From Carallia brachiata (taxonomy: Eukaryota; Streptophyta; Magnoliopsida; Malpighiales; Rhizophoraceae): a DNA stretch of 64,000 nt. Under the pieces are notes generated by a model that ran no database searches, was not told where the DNA came from, and saw nothing but the letters and a program-made list of their open reading frames with translations. Below, in pieces: positions 10,937 through 23,573 of the stretch. Numbering within the stretch: position 1 is the first letter of the stretch; every line of letters starts with the position of its first letter. The DNA lies in contig JADCRB010000013.1 of NCBI GenBank assembly GCA_021464245.1, positions 12,683,245 to 12,747,244 on the forward strand, read 5' to 3'. The position numbers and the translations under genes are program-made.

Positions 10937-13900
10937 TCAGGACTGCAATTTTGATTTCAATGCTTCAATCACTGCCGTAAAATCATTATCACCAAGACCG
11001 TAACTTTTTGCTACCTTGTACAGTTCATTTGCAGCTGCTGCAATTGGCGTGGGTTGAGAGACTGATTCGGCTAATCCTAGAGCAAGTCTCAAGTCCTGAA
11101 ACAATGGACACCAGTTTGTTGGGTAAAAATGAATTAGAACATTCATTTTAGTAGTGCTTGCGATGTGAGATCATTGCAAACCTTCTGCTGATGCTTTAAA
11201 GGGAAAGCAGTAGGGTACTGAGATTTGATCATCGAAGGACCTTTCAGAGAGTACATTGGTGCGCTGATGGCACCCTGTGACACCACCTGCCAGAACAGGA
11301 GTAACTTCATGTAAGTTTCTTAACAAATACTTTCCCAAAGTGACATTGTCCTACAATCTTTTGCAAAAATGTATAGTTCTTCACATCGTCAGCACACAGC
11401 AATAATATCTATCCAATAATTAGTTATGCTGCCTCAGAGTGACATTTATCACTTTACGTCTACCTTAAGAAGCCAAAATAGCAGCCAAAATGACCATAAA
11501 TTTGTTGTTATGCAGTTGCAAGATCATTGCCCAGTGCCATTATTTAATAAGTACAATAATAGCAACAATCCAATGAATTTGCTTGCAGGCTAAGATAAGT
11601 AATGCAAAAAAGATACATTCCAATAAAAATGTTTCAACTTTAGAATACCTCAACCAGTACGTTAGGGTCCAGTCCTACTTTCTCGCTGAGTAGCAAACCT
11701 TCAGAAAAAGTTGCCATCATACTGCAGATTGTTGGAAACAACAATTATCATATTTCAATCAGCATGAAAACTTTTAATGAATGAGCAAATAACAGGAAAG
11801 CAGCCATATAGAACCTTCCCATGACCATATTGACGACTAGTTTCATGGCCGCCCCATTTCCAACTTCTCCAAGGTAGAATCTTGACTGGATTCAAAAATC
11901 AGAAATCTATGTGAAACTCAAATTTGTACTTAGTCCCCTGCATATAAGAGAAAGAAAAATGTACCTTTCCCATGACGTCAAGGAATGGAGACACTGTATC
12001 ATACAGAGATTTGTCACCTGAGATTGCAGCCTATGTTTCAGTTTCTATCTGGTCATTGACCGTACTTGAAGCACAGATTGAGTAACGTAAGTACAATATC
12101 ATAAGCAAGAGATGAAACTAAATTTTCAGAAGCGCTTAGCTGATTATTATCAGAGAGAGATGCTTCATAGAGCCGACAATGCTAAAACATATTGGACGGA
12201 TTTATTCCTTCTCACCTGCTGTAAGGAATATAAGTTGTCCATCTTCTGCAGGCTTTTTAGAGCCAGAAACAGGAGCCTGCAGGAAAACAATCAGATCCGA
12301 AGGGAGTTATTTCAAGTGCTCTCATTAGGTGACTTTAGGAAGCATATTCATTGCAAAAAGCGGAAAATCTCACCTCCAAAAATGATGCCCCAGTAGCTTT
12401 GATACGTCCACTGATCAATTTTGAAGTACCACCATCAACTGTTGAAACATCCACATACCTGAAAATGTCATAAAGATATATCTACATGAGCAACACCTGC
12501 AAACAACCAGTAAAAGCAAGATACCATGCAGAAAAGGAGGGTCAAAAAAGGAATCAACAACTAAAGGAATCACATACTTTTACAAAAAGCTTGTAATATG
12601 GGGAGAGCACTGATGAATGAAGAAATTGGTAATCATACCCTTTTCCTGGACTCATGCCACTTGCAGCCCCTTGATTTCCACACGCAACCTCCACCTAAGA
12701 AAGGGTACCCATAAGTTGTGCCACATAAATAGCATGATAAGCAGGCAACTGAAGTGGAAAACATACGCACTGCACTTTCAGGATCAGCAAGCATGGCAAA
12801 TGTAACATCACAGGCTGCAGCTACTTCCTCAGGAAAAGGTCTATATCTGCATAAACAACAACCATAAGCATGAGATGCTTCCCTTTGAGATTGGAAATTT
12901 CAGTACATAGACTCAAAGAATAATTAGAGAAACCACTTGGAGCAATATACATATAGATACACACATGTGCAGAGCTCACCATATGCTTATTGATGTAAAG
13001 AAAATCGTGACGTACTGGCCATTTTCTTGAGCACAAATAACACTACTTAAGCATCTTGAGAACCTCAACTAAGACATGAGAAAATTACTACCCAACCCAA
13101 TGGTAAATGCTTTTATGTCAGTTGTGGGGTTACAATAAATCATTCTTCGAGCCCTACCAGCAAGCTCGCTGTGTAGTCCAATGTAGTCAAAGATGAGTGA
13201 AAAAAAAAACTTGTTGACAAGAAGGCATGTTGATATATCAACTTGTATCCTAATCGCAGCCATAAATTTTCCTTTCTACTACAAAATACCTTTCTTTCAG
13301 CTTATGACATCAGTAGTGTCATGTAAAAAGCCTAAGTTTTTGAGTCATCCACATTTTTGTCACTGACCTTTCATATTGCAGTGTATTGTATTCTATAATG
13401 ACATGAAATTTCTGAAAAACATTTACTCCACAAGCGTAAATACTTACTTTGCACCCAAGCCGATAAGAGGATCACATTTGGTCTTGGTCCTGTTCCAGAC
13501 AGTCACATCACACCTGTAAGATTCCAAAGTTCTGATTAAAACCCAGAAAATACGCAAATGGGTCTTATAATCTCTGATGAAAACTCGTCAACAAATAATC
13601 TTTGCTTTACATGGAAGACAGAAAACTGGAAGTTCACTCAGTTATACAAAGGGAACCAGAAGATACCCAGCCTTTATGAGATTCTGCGCCATAGGATAAC
13701 CCATGATTCCAATTCCCAGAAATCCAATACTCACAGACTGCTCATCTGCTGCAGATTTCAAAACAAGATTGAGCTGAGCATTGTTGTATACCATACATAC
13801 ATTCAAACAAATTATGGCTGTCAATTGTCATATCCATCACCACCACCGCCACAGCCACCACAAGCTCCAAACCAAGGGGAAAATGCAAAACAACTGAAAA

Positions 13901-14293
13901 GCTTCTTCCATATAAGTCCACAATACTAACAGTGATTTGCCATACTATCAAAACACTATGCCAATTTGCTTATGAAAATTGAAGAATATGAAAGTTAGTA
14001 AGGCATTTGGCATAAGAAAGCCATAATTCCTACAGCCAATGACTTTCTCATTATGAATTAATGAAATGAGTGTAATCATAATGATATATAGATAAAAACC
14101 AAAAACAAAGCATCAAAGAGTGTCATCGAGATTGTGTAAAGAAAACACCTTTAGCTGGACCACTGTATGCTCTTGCAGAGAAAGCCCTGTAAGAAACAGA
14201 AAAGGGCTGTTTTACGGGGAAAGAAGAAATGGGAAATGCTCCAAAGTTTATGTTTGGGAGTTGAGGGCAAAAGATTGAGCGAGTTGTTGCCAT
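10937..14293 (-). CDS. GLYR2: Glyoxylate/succinic semialdehyde reductase 2, organellar
   Basis: NADPH-dependent beta-hydroxyacid dehydrogenase that reduces glyoxylate to glycolate and succinic semialdehyde to gamma-hydroxybutyrate. Twelve exons, 5' to 3': 14293-14149, 13748-13667, 13513-13448, 12846-12771, 12694-12639, 12458-12374, 12276-12216, 12017-11965, 11885-11815, 11721-11649, 11286-11182, 11095-10937; 343 residues. Residues 1-48 are Ser/Arg/Phe-rich and lack acidic residues, like a transit peptide, which favours the plastid/mitochondrial GLYR2 over cytosolic GLYR1. The Rossmann motif GIGIMG lies at 60-65, the substrate loop PVSGSKK at 172-178 and the catalytic-type Lys223 in GNGAAMK. 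The C-terminal helix region (AESVSQPTPIAAAANELYKVAKSYG) is close to Arabidopsis At1g17650. That comparison is from memory. The gene lies tail-to-tail with the invertase (857 bp apart) and downstream of the RRM gene on the same strand. A partial, rearranged copy is at 56.6-58.4 kb. Confidence 0.95.
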
Positions 14294-15972
14294 GGCGGTT
14301 GAAGATAGCGGTTGGTGACTGGTATTGGGGTCTTCAACGTCTTGACCAATAACAAAGTCACTACCCTTTGTTCTGCCTGTTGAGTTTCAAGCCCTCAGCT
14401 CATGTTCCTCTAGAATGTTTTGTACGTTGGTTAATTGGATAAAGATGGAGATAAAACCGAAATGCAGATTTTACTAGCCAAACCACTCGAGTGGATGGTG
14501 TGACAGTACATTAATATCTTTTCTTTTGCATTAAAGATTTCGAGTTCGGGATCTCGTTCAGTTTTTAATTTTTTAAAATAAAAAAAAAATTTTTATAAAT
14601 ATGCTTGTTATCAAAATTAAATTTAGATTAAAATAATTTTTTTAACACTATTTTATTCAACTATTCCTAAAAAGATAAATTATCTATCTAAATACTAACG
14701 AGATCAAGTATAACTCTACCATAAAAAAATTATAATAATTATTAAACTTATAATTTATTGTCGTACTAAAATATCTAAACATCTCAACTGCCACTTAATT
14801 TTTTATTAAAAAAAAAATATAGGTGCAGAAATTCTAACTTTAGTCGCATAAGTAAAAATGAGCATGGAAACTCGTTCACTTCATAGTTGTAGGAAGTAAA
14901 TGTAAAACGTGTATTTTTAAGTTCAAAAGATATTATTATTAGAGTCAAATGTGGGGAAAGTTTAATCGAATCTAACGATTTCCGGCAGTAAGTACATAGA
15001 AATAATTGAAAAAGATGCCAACAGCCTAATATACCGACTTCTTGCTATGATTAATATACTCACTTTTTTTTTTTTTTTTTACTGACCAAGAAGGCAAGAA
15101 CTACAGATTCTTGGCTATCATGATTTTATCCGATTTCACTGTAATTTAACTGTAAGTGAGAAATCCAAATTGTACTCCAACATATTTTTAACTTTACATA
15201 ATCACCAGTCGCAACTAACAAGAGACGACGATTACGCACAATAATAATAATTATAATGCAAGGATTAAATTTATCGCGTTAATAAGGTTCTTTTCTTGTT
15301 TTATTGTTTGGGAAAGTCTTCATAGAATTTAAAATTTTAATCAAGGGCCTTTCATTTCCTTTTATTGATTCTGATTTGGTGAAAAACCAAAAACATTTGG
15401 TTTTAAATCTAACTAACTCTTTCAAGTTTTTGCCAATTTAGAAACAATGAAATGTAATACGTGAGCCAAGAGAAGATTTGTATTACAACACCACTCGTAG
15501 TAGTCTATTGATAAGCATTAAACTTATTAACCGTAAAGTTCCAAGTTGAATACTACCAGAACATCTGAACGTACCTTTCCCTATTTTCCTCCTCATCCCC
15601 TTCTCCACTTCTCGCTCTTTCAATATAAAATTCAATCCTCTTCTTTGTGCTAAAAGACAACTTGGGAAAAGGAGGCATAACTCCCAACCATGGAGCATTA
15701 TGCTGAGAAATACGCAGAGCTTAAAAGCAGTATTCTTCTTTGTAGTTTGTATATATGTTTCCGAGAAGTAGAAAACACCCTGGACCAAAGTAGTTTATGT
15801 TCCAATACTAAAGGACAGTTAAAATCATAATCTTTACTGTTAGAACCAGAAGACCATTCTATTACCAGTTTGATATTACTAAGATCACAGATTTGAGGAA
15901 ACCACCTGGTCCTATTTAACATGTTAATTAAATCTTTCATATCAACTGCCGTCAACCGAGCAGCAAAGTCCT
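14294..15972 (-). promoter_or_regulatory. GLYR2 upstream region and RRM-gene 3' UTR
   Basis: This interval separates the GLYR2 start codon from the RRM gene stop codon, both on the minus strand. The ~500 bases next to the RRM stop (about 15480-15972) are probably its 3' UTR, because they are conserved with the duplicate at 58.58-59.0 kb. The bases just upstream of GLYR2 (14294-14470) are also conserved in the duplicate at 57.29-57.43 kb and around 56.61-56.64 kb. The middle is AT-rich with poly-T tracts and no coding signal. Confidence 0.5.
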
Positions 15973-18449
15973 CTACTTCCGGTAAGGATGATATCTTTCA
16001 CCTCCACCATTGGGAGTACTTCCATTTTCTTGGTCATTGCCATGGCTGCCACTAGCAGCAACACCAGAGCCATTCCGTTTGCCGCTGCCCAAACTCCTAA
16101 CATCGCTGGAATACACAGCAGCGCCACCATAAGCACCCAGCATAGGAAAGCCATTGCCTCCATATCCACCGCCAGCGTACATGAGTGGCCCACCAACCCC
16201 AAATCCTAAACCATACACACCGTAGGCACCATAAAGTCCAACAGCACTTCCAACATAGCCACCCGTATAAGCTCCATAAGTGGGGTATCCACAGTAGCTG
16301 CCATACTCACCATATCCCCTGCCTGCCTTTCCATTGGAACCACCTTCTGAACCATGACAAGCGCCATGTCCACCTGGGCCACTGTCAATCCTAACAGAAG
16401 ACTTGGCAGCACTGCCATAATCGCCATTACTTCTTCGCACAACAGCCTTCCTGATTTCAACCTAAAAGTAACATTGCAAACTCAAGTTCTAAGCATGTCC
16501 CACCAACGCATACAGCAGCAACAAATATCAAAGAAACTTGCAATGCATACCTGTTTGCCTCCAAGTTCATGTGTCCTGCCCTCTGACAAGACTCGTTTGA
16601 CAGCATCCTCATTATCGAAAGTAACAAATCCAAAGCCCCTAGACCGGCCTGTTCTATGATCAAACATAATCTTGTGGTCAACAATGACACCGTAAACAGA
16701 GAAGTATTCCCGTAACTCATCTGCAATCAAAATTCATATAGTCAAAAATGAGAATGAAAGTAGGTAATATAAAAGAGGAAGAATATAGAATGTTTAAGGT
16801 TTAACTAATTATAACCTTCAGTCAAATATGGTGGTAATCCACCAACAAAAATTTTCTTTGATCTTACTAACCCACCAGCCCCCAATTCTTCCCTTGGCAC
16901 TATCCTCTTAACTTCCACCTGAGATTAAAGTGCACCAGAATAAACACTAGAAGACTGAAATTTTAGTTATACAAAAATAAGAGAACCAAGGTCAACAGAA
17001 GTTATTTAAAACTTTAAAAATATCTGCAATCTACCGCTCGCCCATCTATAACATGGTCTAACTCCAGAACCACATCAGCAAGTGCTGGGTCAGCAAATGT
17101 TACAAAACCAAAACCCCGTGGCCGTCCAGAATATCTATCTGTCATTATTACAGAGTCTTGAATTTCTCCATACTTGCTGAAGTAATCAGCAAATGTCTCT
17201 GAAACCAAATTGTCATAAAATGTATCAAGAACGAACGGTTTGAAAAGGAGATGAATAGCACAGAAAATCACAAAAGGAAAGAAACAAAAGGATATGAGCA
17301 AGCTCAATGCTAGTTGAGCCTATTATTGGCATAAAAGAGTTGTCATAGGAGAACACTCCATGATTATGCAGATATATTCACATATTCATGACAATCAGCA
17401 ACAAAAAGCTCTGGCTGAGAATGAGCAATAATTAACTAAATGGTAGTTTAGCAATTTAGAACCCTGTCTATAATTGTCCTAGACTTCAACTCCACAAAGA
17501 ATCAACATGAGGAACAAAATGATGTACGAGAACCAGAAGTCCATACAAGCGTCAAATTGGAATTCCATTGTTCTCATGTGGGACTCAAGTCTCATACCTA
17601 AGATCACAACAGAAACCTAATCTATATCAGTCAATTCCACACCAAAGGCCCTGCAAATTTCTCACCGGTTCAAGGACACATATAGTTCAAATTTCTGGCC
17701 CAAATGTCAACAACATCAACTCCAAACATTCAGAGAAACACAAGCGGTTTCCCAGATGGGTTGTATTCGTGGGAGAGAATCATACCCCATTATGAAAATT
17801 AATATCATGAAACAGAGGAAAATATACCAAATACCAAAAGCTTTTACAGAATCACTAATCTCGCATTTTTTTCAGAAACAAATCCAAACCCATGAAAAAT
17901 AAGAATTATAAATCAAAATTAGCAGTAAAAAAAATATATAACTTCTCATCAGAAAAAGCAAGAAAAGCAGTTCATCATGAAATTGAGAATTTAGCAAACC
18001 TTCAGTAGTACTCCAGGAGAGACCACCAACAAAGAGCTTCCTATCAACAATAATAACCATAAAACCAAAAAAAATTATTCTTCCATTAAACCCAAGCCAC
18101 CATTAACAATGCACCCAAAAAAATAAAAAAAAGCGCCCTTTTTGGCATATGCAATCAAAAACAAACTAACCCAGAAAAAGAAAGCACCCAAAAAAAAAAG
18201 CTCCCTTTTTGCCATACACAATCAAAAACAAACTAACCCAGAAGAAGAAGAAGAAAGAGAGGGAGAATTGTGAACGTTGGGCGACTGCATTCTGTCATCA
18301 GCAGTGCCAGCCATCTCTTCCACTTCTTGAAGCTCTTCACAGCAATCATTAGCAACTTCCTCTTCTCCTTCTTCTTGTTCTTCTTCTAGGCCATTAAAGG
18401 CCAACAAGTCATCTTCTTCGAATGGCTTATCCTCATATTCCAACCCCAT
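15973..18449 (-). CDS. Two-RRM hnRNP-like RNA-binding protein, Gly/Tyr-rich tail
   Basis: Nuclear-type RNA-binding protein of the hnRNP A/B or Musashi-like plant family; a role in mRNA processing or stability is inferred from the family. Six exons, 5' to 3': 18449-18238, 18040-18000, 17198-17035, 16918-16816, 16720-16551, 16461-15973; 392 residues. Residues 1-70 are acidic (EEEQEEGEEE) followed by a serine run. RRM1 has RNP2 KLFVGGL at 72-78 and RNP1 RGFGFVTF at 112-119. RRM2 has RNP2 KIFVGGL at 161-167 and RNP1 RGFGFVTF at 201-208. From about 240 to the end the chain is low complexity, rich in Gly, Tyr and Ala (GGYVGSAVGLYGAYGVYGLG), typical of hnRNP tails. The 5' introns are long and RRM1 is split after its first strand. 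It sits just upstream of GLYR2, an order I recall also for Arabidopsis At1g17640/At1g17650. Its 3' end is duplicated at 58.4 kb. Confidence 0.93.
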
Positions 18450-20123
18450 TATTGAAAAGATTGTTTTTTTTATGTTGAATTAGCCTTAAATTGCCTGTTT
18501 CTATAAACCCTTTAGAAATAACTCCTGTTTTGTGAAATAAAACGGAATTTTGGGTGTTCTTAGTTATAATGGGGAATTAATGGAAGTGCAACCTGACTGT
18601 ACCACTTCATCTGCAGAGGGCCTTATATTAGAGCAGAAATTTCAAGAGAATTTAAAAATAAAAATTAAAAATAAATAAAGGCTTTTTGGATAAATATAAA
18701 GAAAGTGACATTATCTTAATCTTTATTTTTTTTTATATAATGAAATTTTATTACGTAATTTAATTTTTAATAATCATATAGTAAGTATTTTTTAAAATTT
18801 TGATTCTTTAATAATTTATATTATGCTGTTGTTATTTTTTTATTATTTAAATATTATTATTTATTATTTTTTCTATGTAATTTTGTTATAATTGTGATTA
18901 TCTTGCTTAGTTGTCATTATACGTCAAACTAACACAATTATCTCATGAGAGCGTGTCGTGACAATTTTTTAAAAGTTTATGTTTATTGGGTTTAATTTTT
19001 TTTTTTTTTTTTGTACTTTTTATTATCTTGTTTGCAATGAGTTGAACTTTGCTTTGGCTTTGCGCTGACTGCTTGTTCCTTGACTTTGCACACTACAAAT
19101 GCATGAACATGAAAAAACCCATGTCTCATGTCCAACAAGAACATAGGACAAACATGAGATACTTATTATTGTCAATTTTATTGTTTGAGATATCCATTTT
19201 ATTAAACGTTTTTTCTTTTCTTTTGTAAAAAGTTGAATTCTTTATATGATTATTGACATAAATTTGAGGAAAAAAAACCAAAACTTAATGTGTTTTTGAC
19301 ATTTTTTTTCTTTCCATCCAAACATTTACTTGATTGATACCATATTTTAGTGAATTTGAAGATTTTTAATTAATATTCTCAAAAAACAGATTTTAAATTA
19401 ATTAATAAACTCCACCACAAAATTTAATTTTAACTAGCAATAAAATAACAACAAACTCATCTAATGACATTTAACAATTTATTTATTTTTTTTTTAATAT
19501 TTTAATTATCCAATAGCATATATTACTTTAATCTTACTTTAATTATATTTAAAAAATTTTACCAAATATTTACCTTAATTGATAGATTTCATAATCAGAA
19601 TCTTTTTGATTCTACTCCATCCAAGTAAACCTTCAAGCATACGATACCTGTGACCTTGGGATAACAATTAAGCAACTTTTACCTTGCGTATACTTAATGA
19701 AGGAATGATTTAAATTTGAATTATCCACCAAAACATGGTCCTCTAACATACTAAATTTGTATTAGTCCTGAAATGTAAATGGCAATTGAGTTCACCACAG
19801 ACAACAAAGGTTCACCAACATGTTCAAGGAAAAACAGATAAACACAAACAAACTTGACAAAAGGTACACTGAATTCGACCAACCGCATAATCTAGTAATA
19901 AAATAACTGAATTCTTACTTCGTAACTTGGGTAACTTGTGTTCAAATCTTGGTTCGATATTTTGAAATAAAAAAAAAAAGTATGCAAATTAGTTAAGCCA
20001 ATTCATTCCCAAATTACCAATATATGTCACTACAGTTAGTACCAACTTTGACAAATAGCAGTCTCAGTACTCTTCCCAGAACAAGTACCTTAAGTCTGTA
20101 CCCAAATCAAATGCAAGTTGCCA
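18450..20123. other. Intergenic AT-rich region
   Basis: Separates the 5' end of the RRM gene from the 3' end of the FHA-domain gene; both are on the minus strand. It should hold the RRM promoter (18450-18650) and the FHA 3' UTR (up to 20123). The remainder is A/T-rich with no convincing ORF or element boundary. Confidence 0.5.
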
Positions 20124-21763
20124 TCAGTCATCCTCATCTTCATCATCCAAAAATTCTTCCACCTCCTCATCACATTCGTCTATAACATTCTCAACATTAT
20201 TACTATCATCATCCACAATAAACCCTCCAAGCGTCTCATCATCGTCTTCTTCTTCTTCTTCTTCGTCTTCTTCGCGATACCGAATAACTTTCTTCGTAAT
20301 GCCAGCATCTTTCTTCCTTGATGAATCTTGATGACCACCTTTTTTATCCTTTGATCGTGTCAAGTACTTGGGTTTATCAATCCTCGTTGTTTTCATGACA
20401 ATATTTTGATCATCTTCGCTCTCGCCAGTCCAATCCTCGTCTTCCTCGTTATCTCCACCTCTCTTTTTCCTCCTCTTTCTCCTCTTCCTTTCACTCTCAT
20501 CATCTCCACCTTCTTCCCGCTCGGATTCCTCCAAGAACCAATCCCAATTCTTGGCGTCCCGGATTCTTTGCTTAGGATAGCAGTCAAACTCGTGCCCAAT
20601 TACAAGAAATCCGAACTCTGCATTTCAAAATACAATCAAATCATCATTGGACTAACCATGTTATTTATTTCCGATCACCACAATAAATAAATAAATAAAT
20701 AAATAAGCGTTACAATGCACTGCCAGCACGATTTCTATGCAGTTAAATCAAGAAAATTGTCACATGTAAATAAAATTGTAGGTGGTTTCACAATGAATTA
20801 AGTAGAAGAAATGTTAAATGTGCACGGTAAATAACAAAAATTAATTTGCTACTCAACACATTTAAAATAAAATTTATGCCAGTACACAATAAAATGATTA
20901 ACCATATGACCTGCTGATCAAACATAAAGTCAACTTAAATCTGACACCAACTGACAGTAACAGTTCAAAAATTTTCAAAATTGCTATTATATAAACACCC
21001 AATGATACAGAAAGTACGTCGATTTATTTTTTTTTTTTATCTTCAATTTTATATATTTTTTGTGATTAAAAAATTTAAATTTTATGTATTAATTTTATAT
21101 TTATAATTACATACTTACATAATTTTTTTCTTTTCGAAAGCTCATCTTAACTGATTAAACTAAGATAAAATTGATAGTAAAGTCGTCATTATCAGTTGGG
21201 AATCAGTTTAGTTTAGTTTAGTTTGATGCGTCTCTCAATTTAGACTCGACAAAGAACTCAACACAAATTTAACCGCTGTTCAAAAAAAAAAAACCTGTAA
21301 CCAAAAAGTTAAAAAAGGCCAAACCTTTAACAGGATCAACCTTCGAAACGTCGACGTTTTCAAAGTCTCCACTCAAATCACATTCGCCTTCACCACCATC
21401 CACTTCCATTCTTTTCTTCTTCTTCTTCTTTACCTTGAACCAAACTGGGTCCCGACTCGAAACGCAGAACCAATCACCGGCCGCCACCTCACCTCTCTCA
21501 AGCTCCCCGAAAACCTTTACCTCGTACCCTGTTCCGACACCGCTTCGTCGCCGTACCCAAATTGGGTTCTTTCCGACAACCTCAAATAAAAGGGTATGCT
21601 CCGTTTGGGTTCCGGATTCAGAAAGCGGAAGTTGAAGTTGAAATTGAACGTGCCGGCGGGAGACGGTCCTGTCTTTAGTGTTGAAACCGCTGCCTCTGCC
21701 AAACACGGCCCTGGATTCGGCTTCAAGTTCGATTCTTAAGCCATCTTCGCCTTCTATTTCCAT
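20124..21763 (-). CDS. FHA-domain protein with basic and acidic tail
   Basis: Probable nuclear phosphothreonine-binding protein; the partner is unknown. Two exons: 21763-21325 and 20617-20124, 310 residues, joined across a GT-AG intron in phase 1. The N-terminal FHA domain (about 18-110) shows the core GRGSGF at 22-27 and SRRHV at 35-39, the two segments that contact phosphothreonine. A Lys run (KVKKKKKKR) follows. Exon 2 starts with EFGFLVIGHEFD and then becomes strongly charged: a basic cluster (ERKRRKRRKKR) and long Asp/Glu runs up to the stop. The charge blocks suggest nuclear or nucleolar location. The start is the ATG at 21763; an ATG 45 bases further upstream adds HCCVHKVHRKS, which does not look like FHA family sequence. 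I recall similar short FHA proteins in Arabidopsis (At3g02400 and At4g14490) but cannot assign orthology. Confidence 0.88.
20684..20707. repeat. AAAT/ATAA microsatellite
   Basis: About six copies of a four-base unit ('aataaataaataaataa') in the intron of the FHA-domain gene. Simple sequence repeat; no function inferred. Confidence 0.8.
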
Positions 21764-22914
21764 TGATTTTCTATGGACTTTGTGGACGCAGCAATGGTCC
21801 AAAAACAAGAGAAAAAAGCTGCTTCAACTGTATGAATTGATTCTGATCTGTGTGAAAAATTACGGTTGAAATTCTACTAAAATTAAGTAGTCGGTTGGTC
21901 AAGATACAACATGTTACCGACATGTCGGTTGAGAAATCTGCTCAACTCACACGTCGGTTTAATTGTGTGTATTGCAGGAGAGAGATTGGGAGAGAGATGG
22001 GACATTGGGTACTTAAATTCAGTGGATTATGCTACTTTGGATGAAAGAAATCAGCAATGGGATTGTTAGTGTATAATATACGCGCTGCCAAACTGGTAAA
22101 GATGGAAACTTTGGCACAACGGAATTTTATGGGTTTGTTTCATAAATTGTTGGTTTTTTTTTTTGGCTTAAGGGTTTGTTTGACTTATCTATTTGATATT
22201 ACTATTACTAATTGTTGATATTGATTATTACTGTTGATTGTTAATTGTTATTGTCTGTTGTTAATTATTGAAAAAATTAATGAAGTGTTTGGTTAACTTT
22301 ATCATTACTATTACTATTAAATAATTAAATGAATGATTTAAACATTTAATTTTTATTAATGTATTATATTAATAAAATTATCTTTATATTTTATAATTTT
22401 AAATTTTAAAATAAATATTTTTAAATAATATTGAGAATTTTTTCACTTAATTTTTATTTTTTTCAAAAAAATGTTAATGTTTACTAAATAATAAAAAATA
22501 TAGTGCTTGAAATTTTTTTTAAGTATCAATATTAATGAAACTTTGAAGTGGAAAAAATATTTAAGAATTGTTAAAAAAATATCAGTGTTACTTTTATATA
22601 AATATTAATGAAGTTTAGTAACAATTAATAAATTATATTCAAATGGTAAGTAAAAATATAATGAATTTGTAGATATTCTTTGAGGAAATTTTAATCTATA
22701 TAAGTTATTATTAACATTAAAAACTGAAAAGCAGCCCAAAAAGCAGTAAAAAGAAATTTTGAGTTACTTTTCAATCAATTATTTTTACAATATCATATAA
22801 GGAAATAAGTAAAATTAAACAGTAACTCTAAAAAAAATAACTAAACACTCTTTTTTTTTTTTTATAAATGAAATGCAAATATACCTTCTTAAAAATTAAC
22901 CCCAAACACCCTCC

Positions 22915-23443
22915 TAAAATAAGATTTTTGCCTTCCACGTTTAATAGTTTCTGACATTTTATCTTCATCGCTTTTTTTGTTAAATTATGTCCTCCAATTT
23001 TTTTCCGCCAACTATTTATATCTTTTGTCGTTAATCAATTGTTAGCTAACTTCCACGTTTACCTTTTTTAACAAGTTAGCATGTCATATCGTCACGTCAG
23101 TAAATTTGTTGACATGACATATTCTAAAAGTAAAATTATGATTTCTTTAAAAAAAAGAAAAGTGTTTTTTTTATCATATTAAAATTATAAATTAATAAAA
23201 TAAAAGAAAATTTGATTTTTTAAAATATACAATGTCGACAAATTTGCCAACGTGGCATGTTGATGTGGGAACGTGTCATGCTGAATTGTCAAAACAAAAT
23301 TGACGTGACAGTTAATTAACGGTTGACTAACAATAAATGGTATTAATAGTTGACAAAAAAAATAAAAGGGCATAATCTAATAAAAAAAAGATGGGGATAA
23401 AATGGTAAAAATTGTTATATGTAAAAGGCAAAATTTTATTTTA
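22915..23443. mobile_element. ~530-bp element with long terminal inverted repeats
   Basis: The two halves are imperfect reverse complements. The left end 'taaaataagatttttgcctt' pairs with the right end 'aaggcaaaattttatttta'. Inner matches include 'cattttatcttcatc' with 'gatggggataaaatg', and the paired 'acgtcagtaaatttgttgac' and 'gtcgacaaatttgccaacgt' segments near the centre. No coding capacity. The whole unit could fold into a long hairpin. No clear target-site duplication was found, so the superfamily is open. Confidence 0.65.
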
Positions 23444-23522
23444 AACCTAATTGTTTTCTTTTTGACCTTTTGGTCATTTTATGGATTTTTAAGTCACAAA
23501 GGCGTGCAGAGTTAATGGAGAG

Positions 23523-23573
23523 TTATTATTATGATGATGATGATTATTATTATTATTATTATTATTATTATTG
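23523..23573. repeat. Compound ATG/TTA trinucleotide microsatellite
   Basis: 'atgatgatgatg' followed by about eleven 'att' units. It is a likely length-polymorphic marker and lies in gene-free DNA. Confidence 0.9.

Noticed and set aside
12821..13263. Two minus-strand ORFs of 64-71 codons
   Set aside because: They lie in GLYR2 intron 3 or overlap exon 4 out of context; the real exon 4 is 12846-12771.
15988..16726. Several 70-100-codon ORFs on both strands over the RRM gene tail
   Set aside because: Other-frame readings of the Gly-rich exon and RRM2; only the frame ending at 15973 continues the spliced protein.
20118..20690. Plus-strand ORFs opposite the FHA gene
   Set aside because: Antisense of Asp/Glu and Lys/Arg runs, giving Ile/Phe/Leu-rich nonsense that mimics membrane segments.
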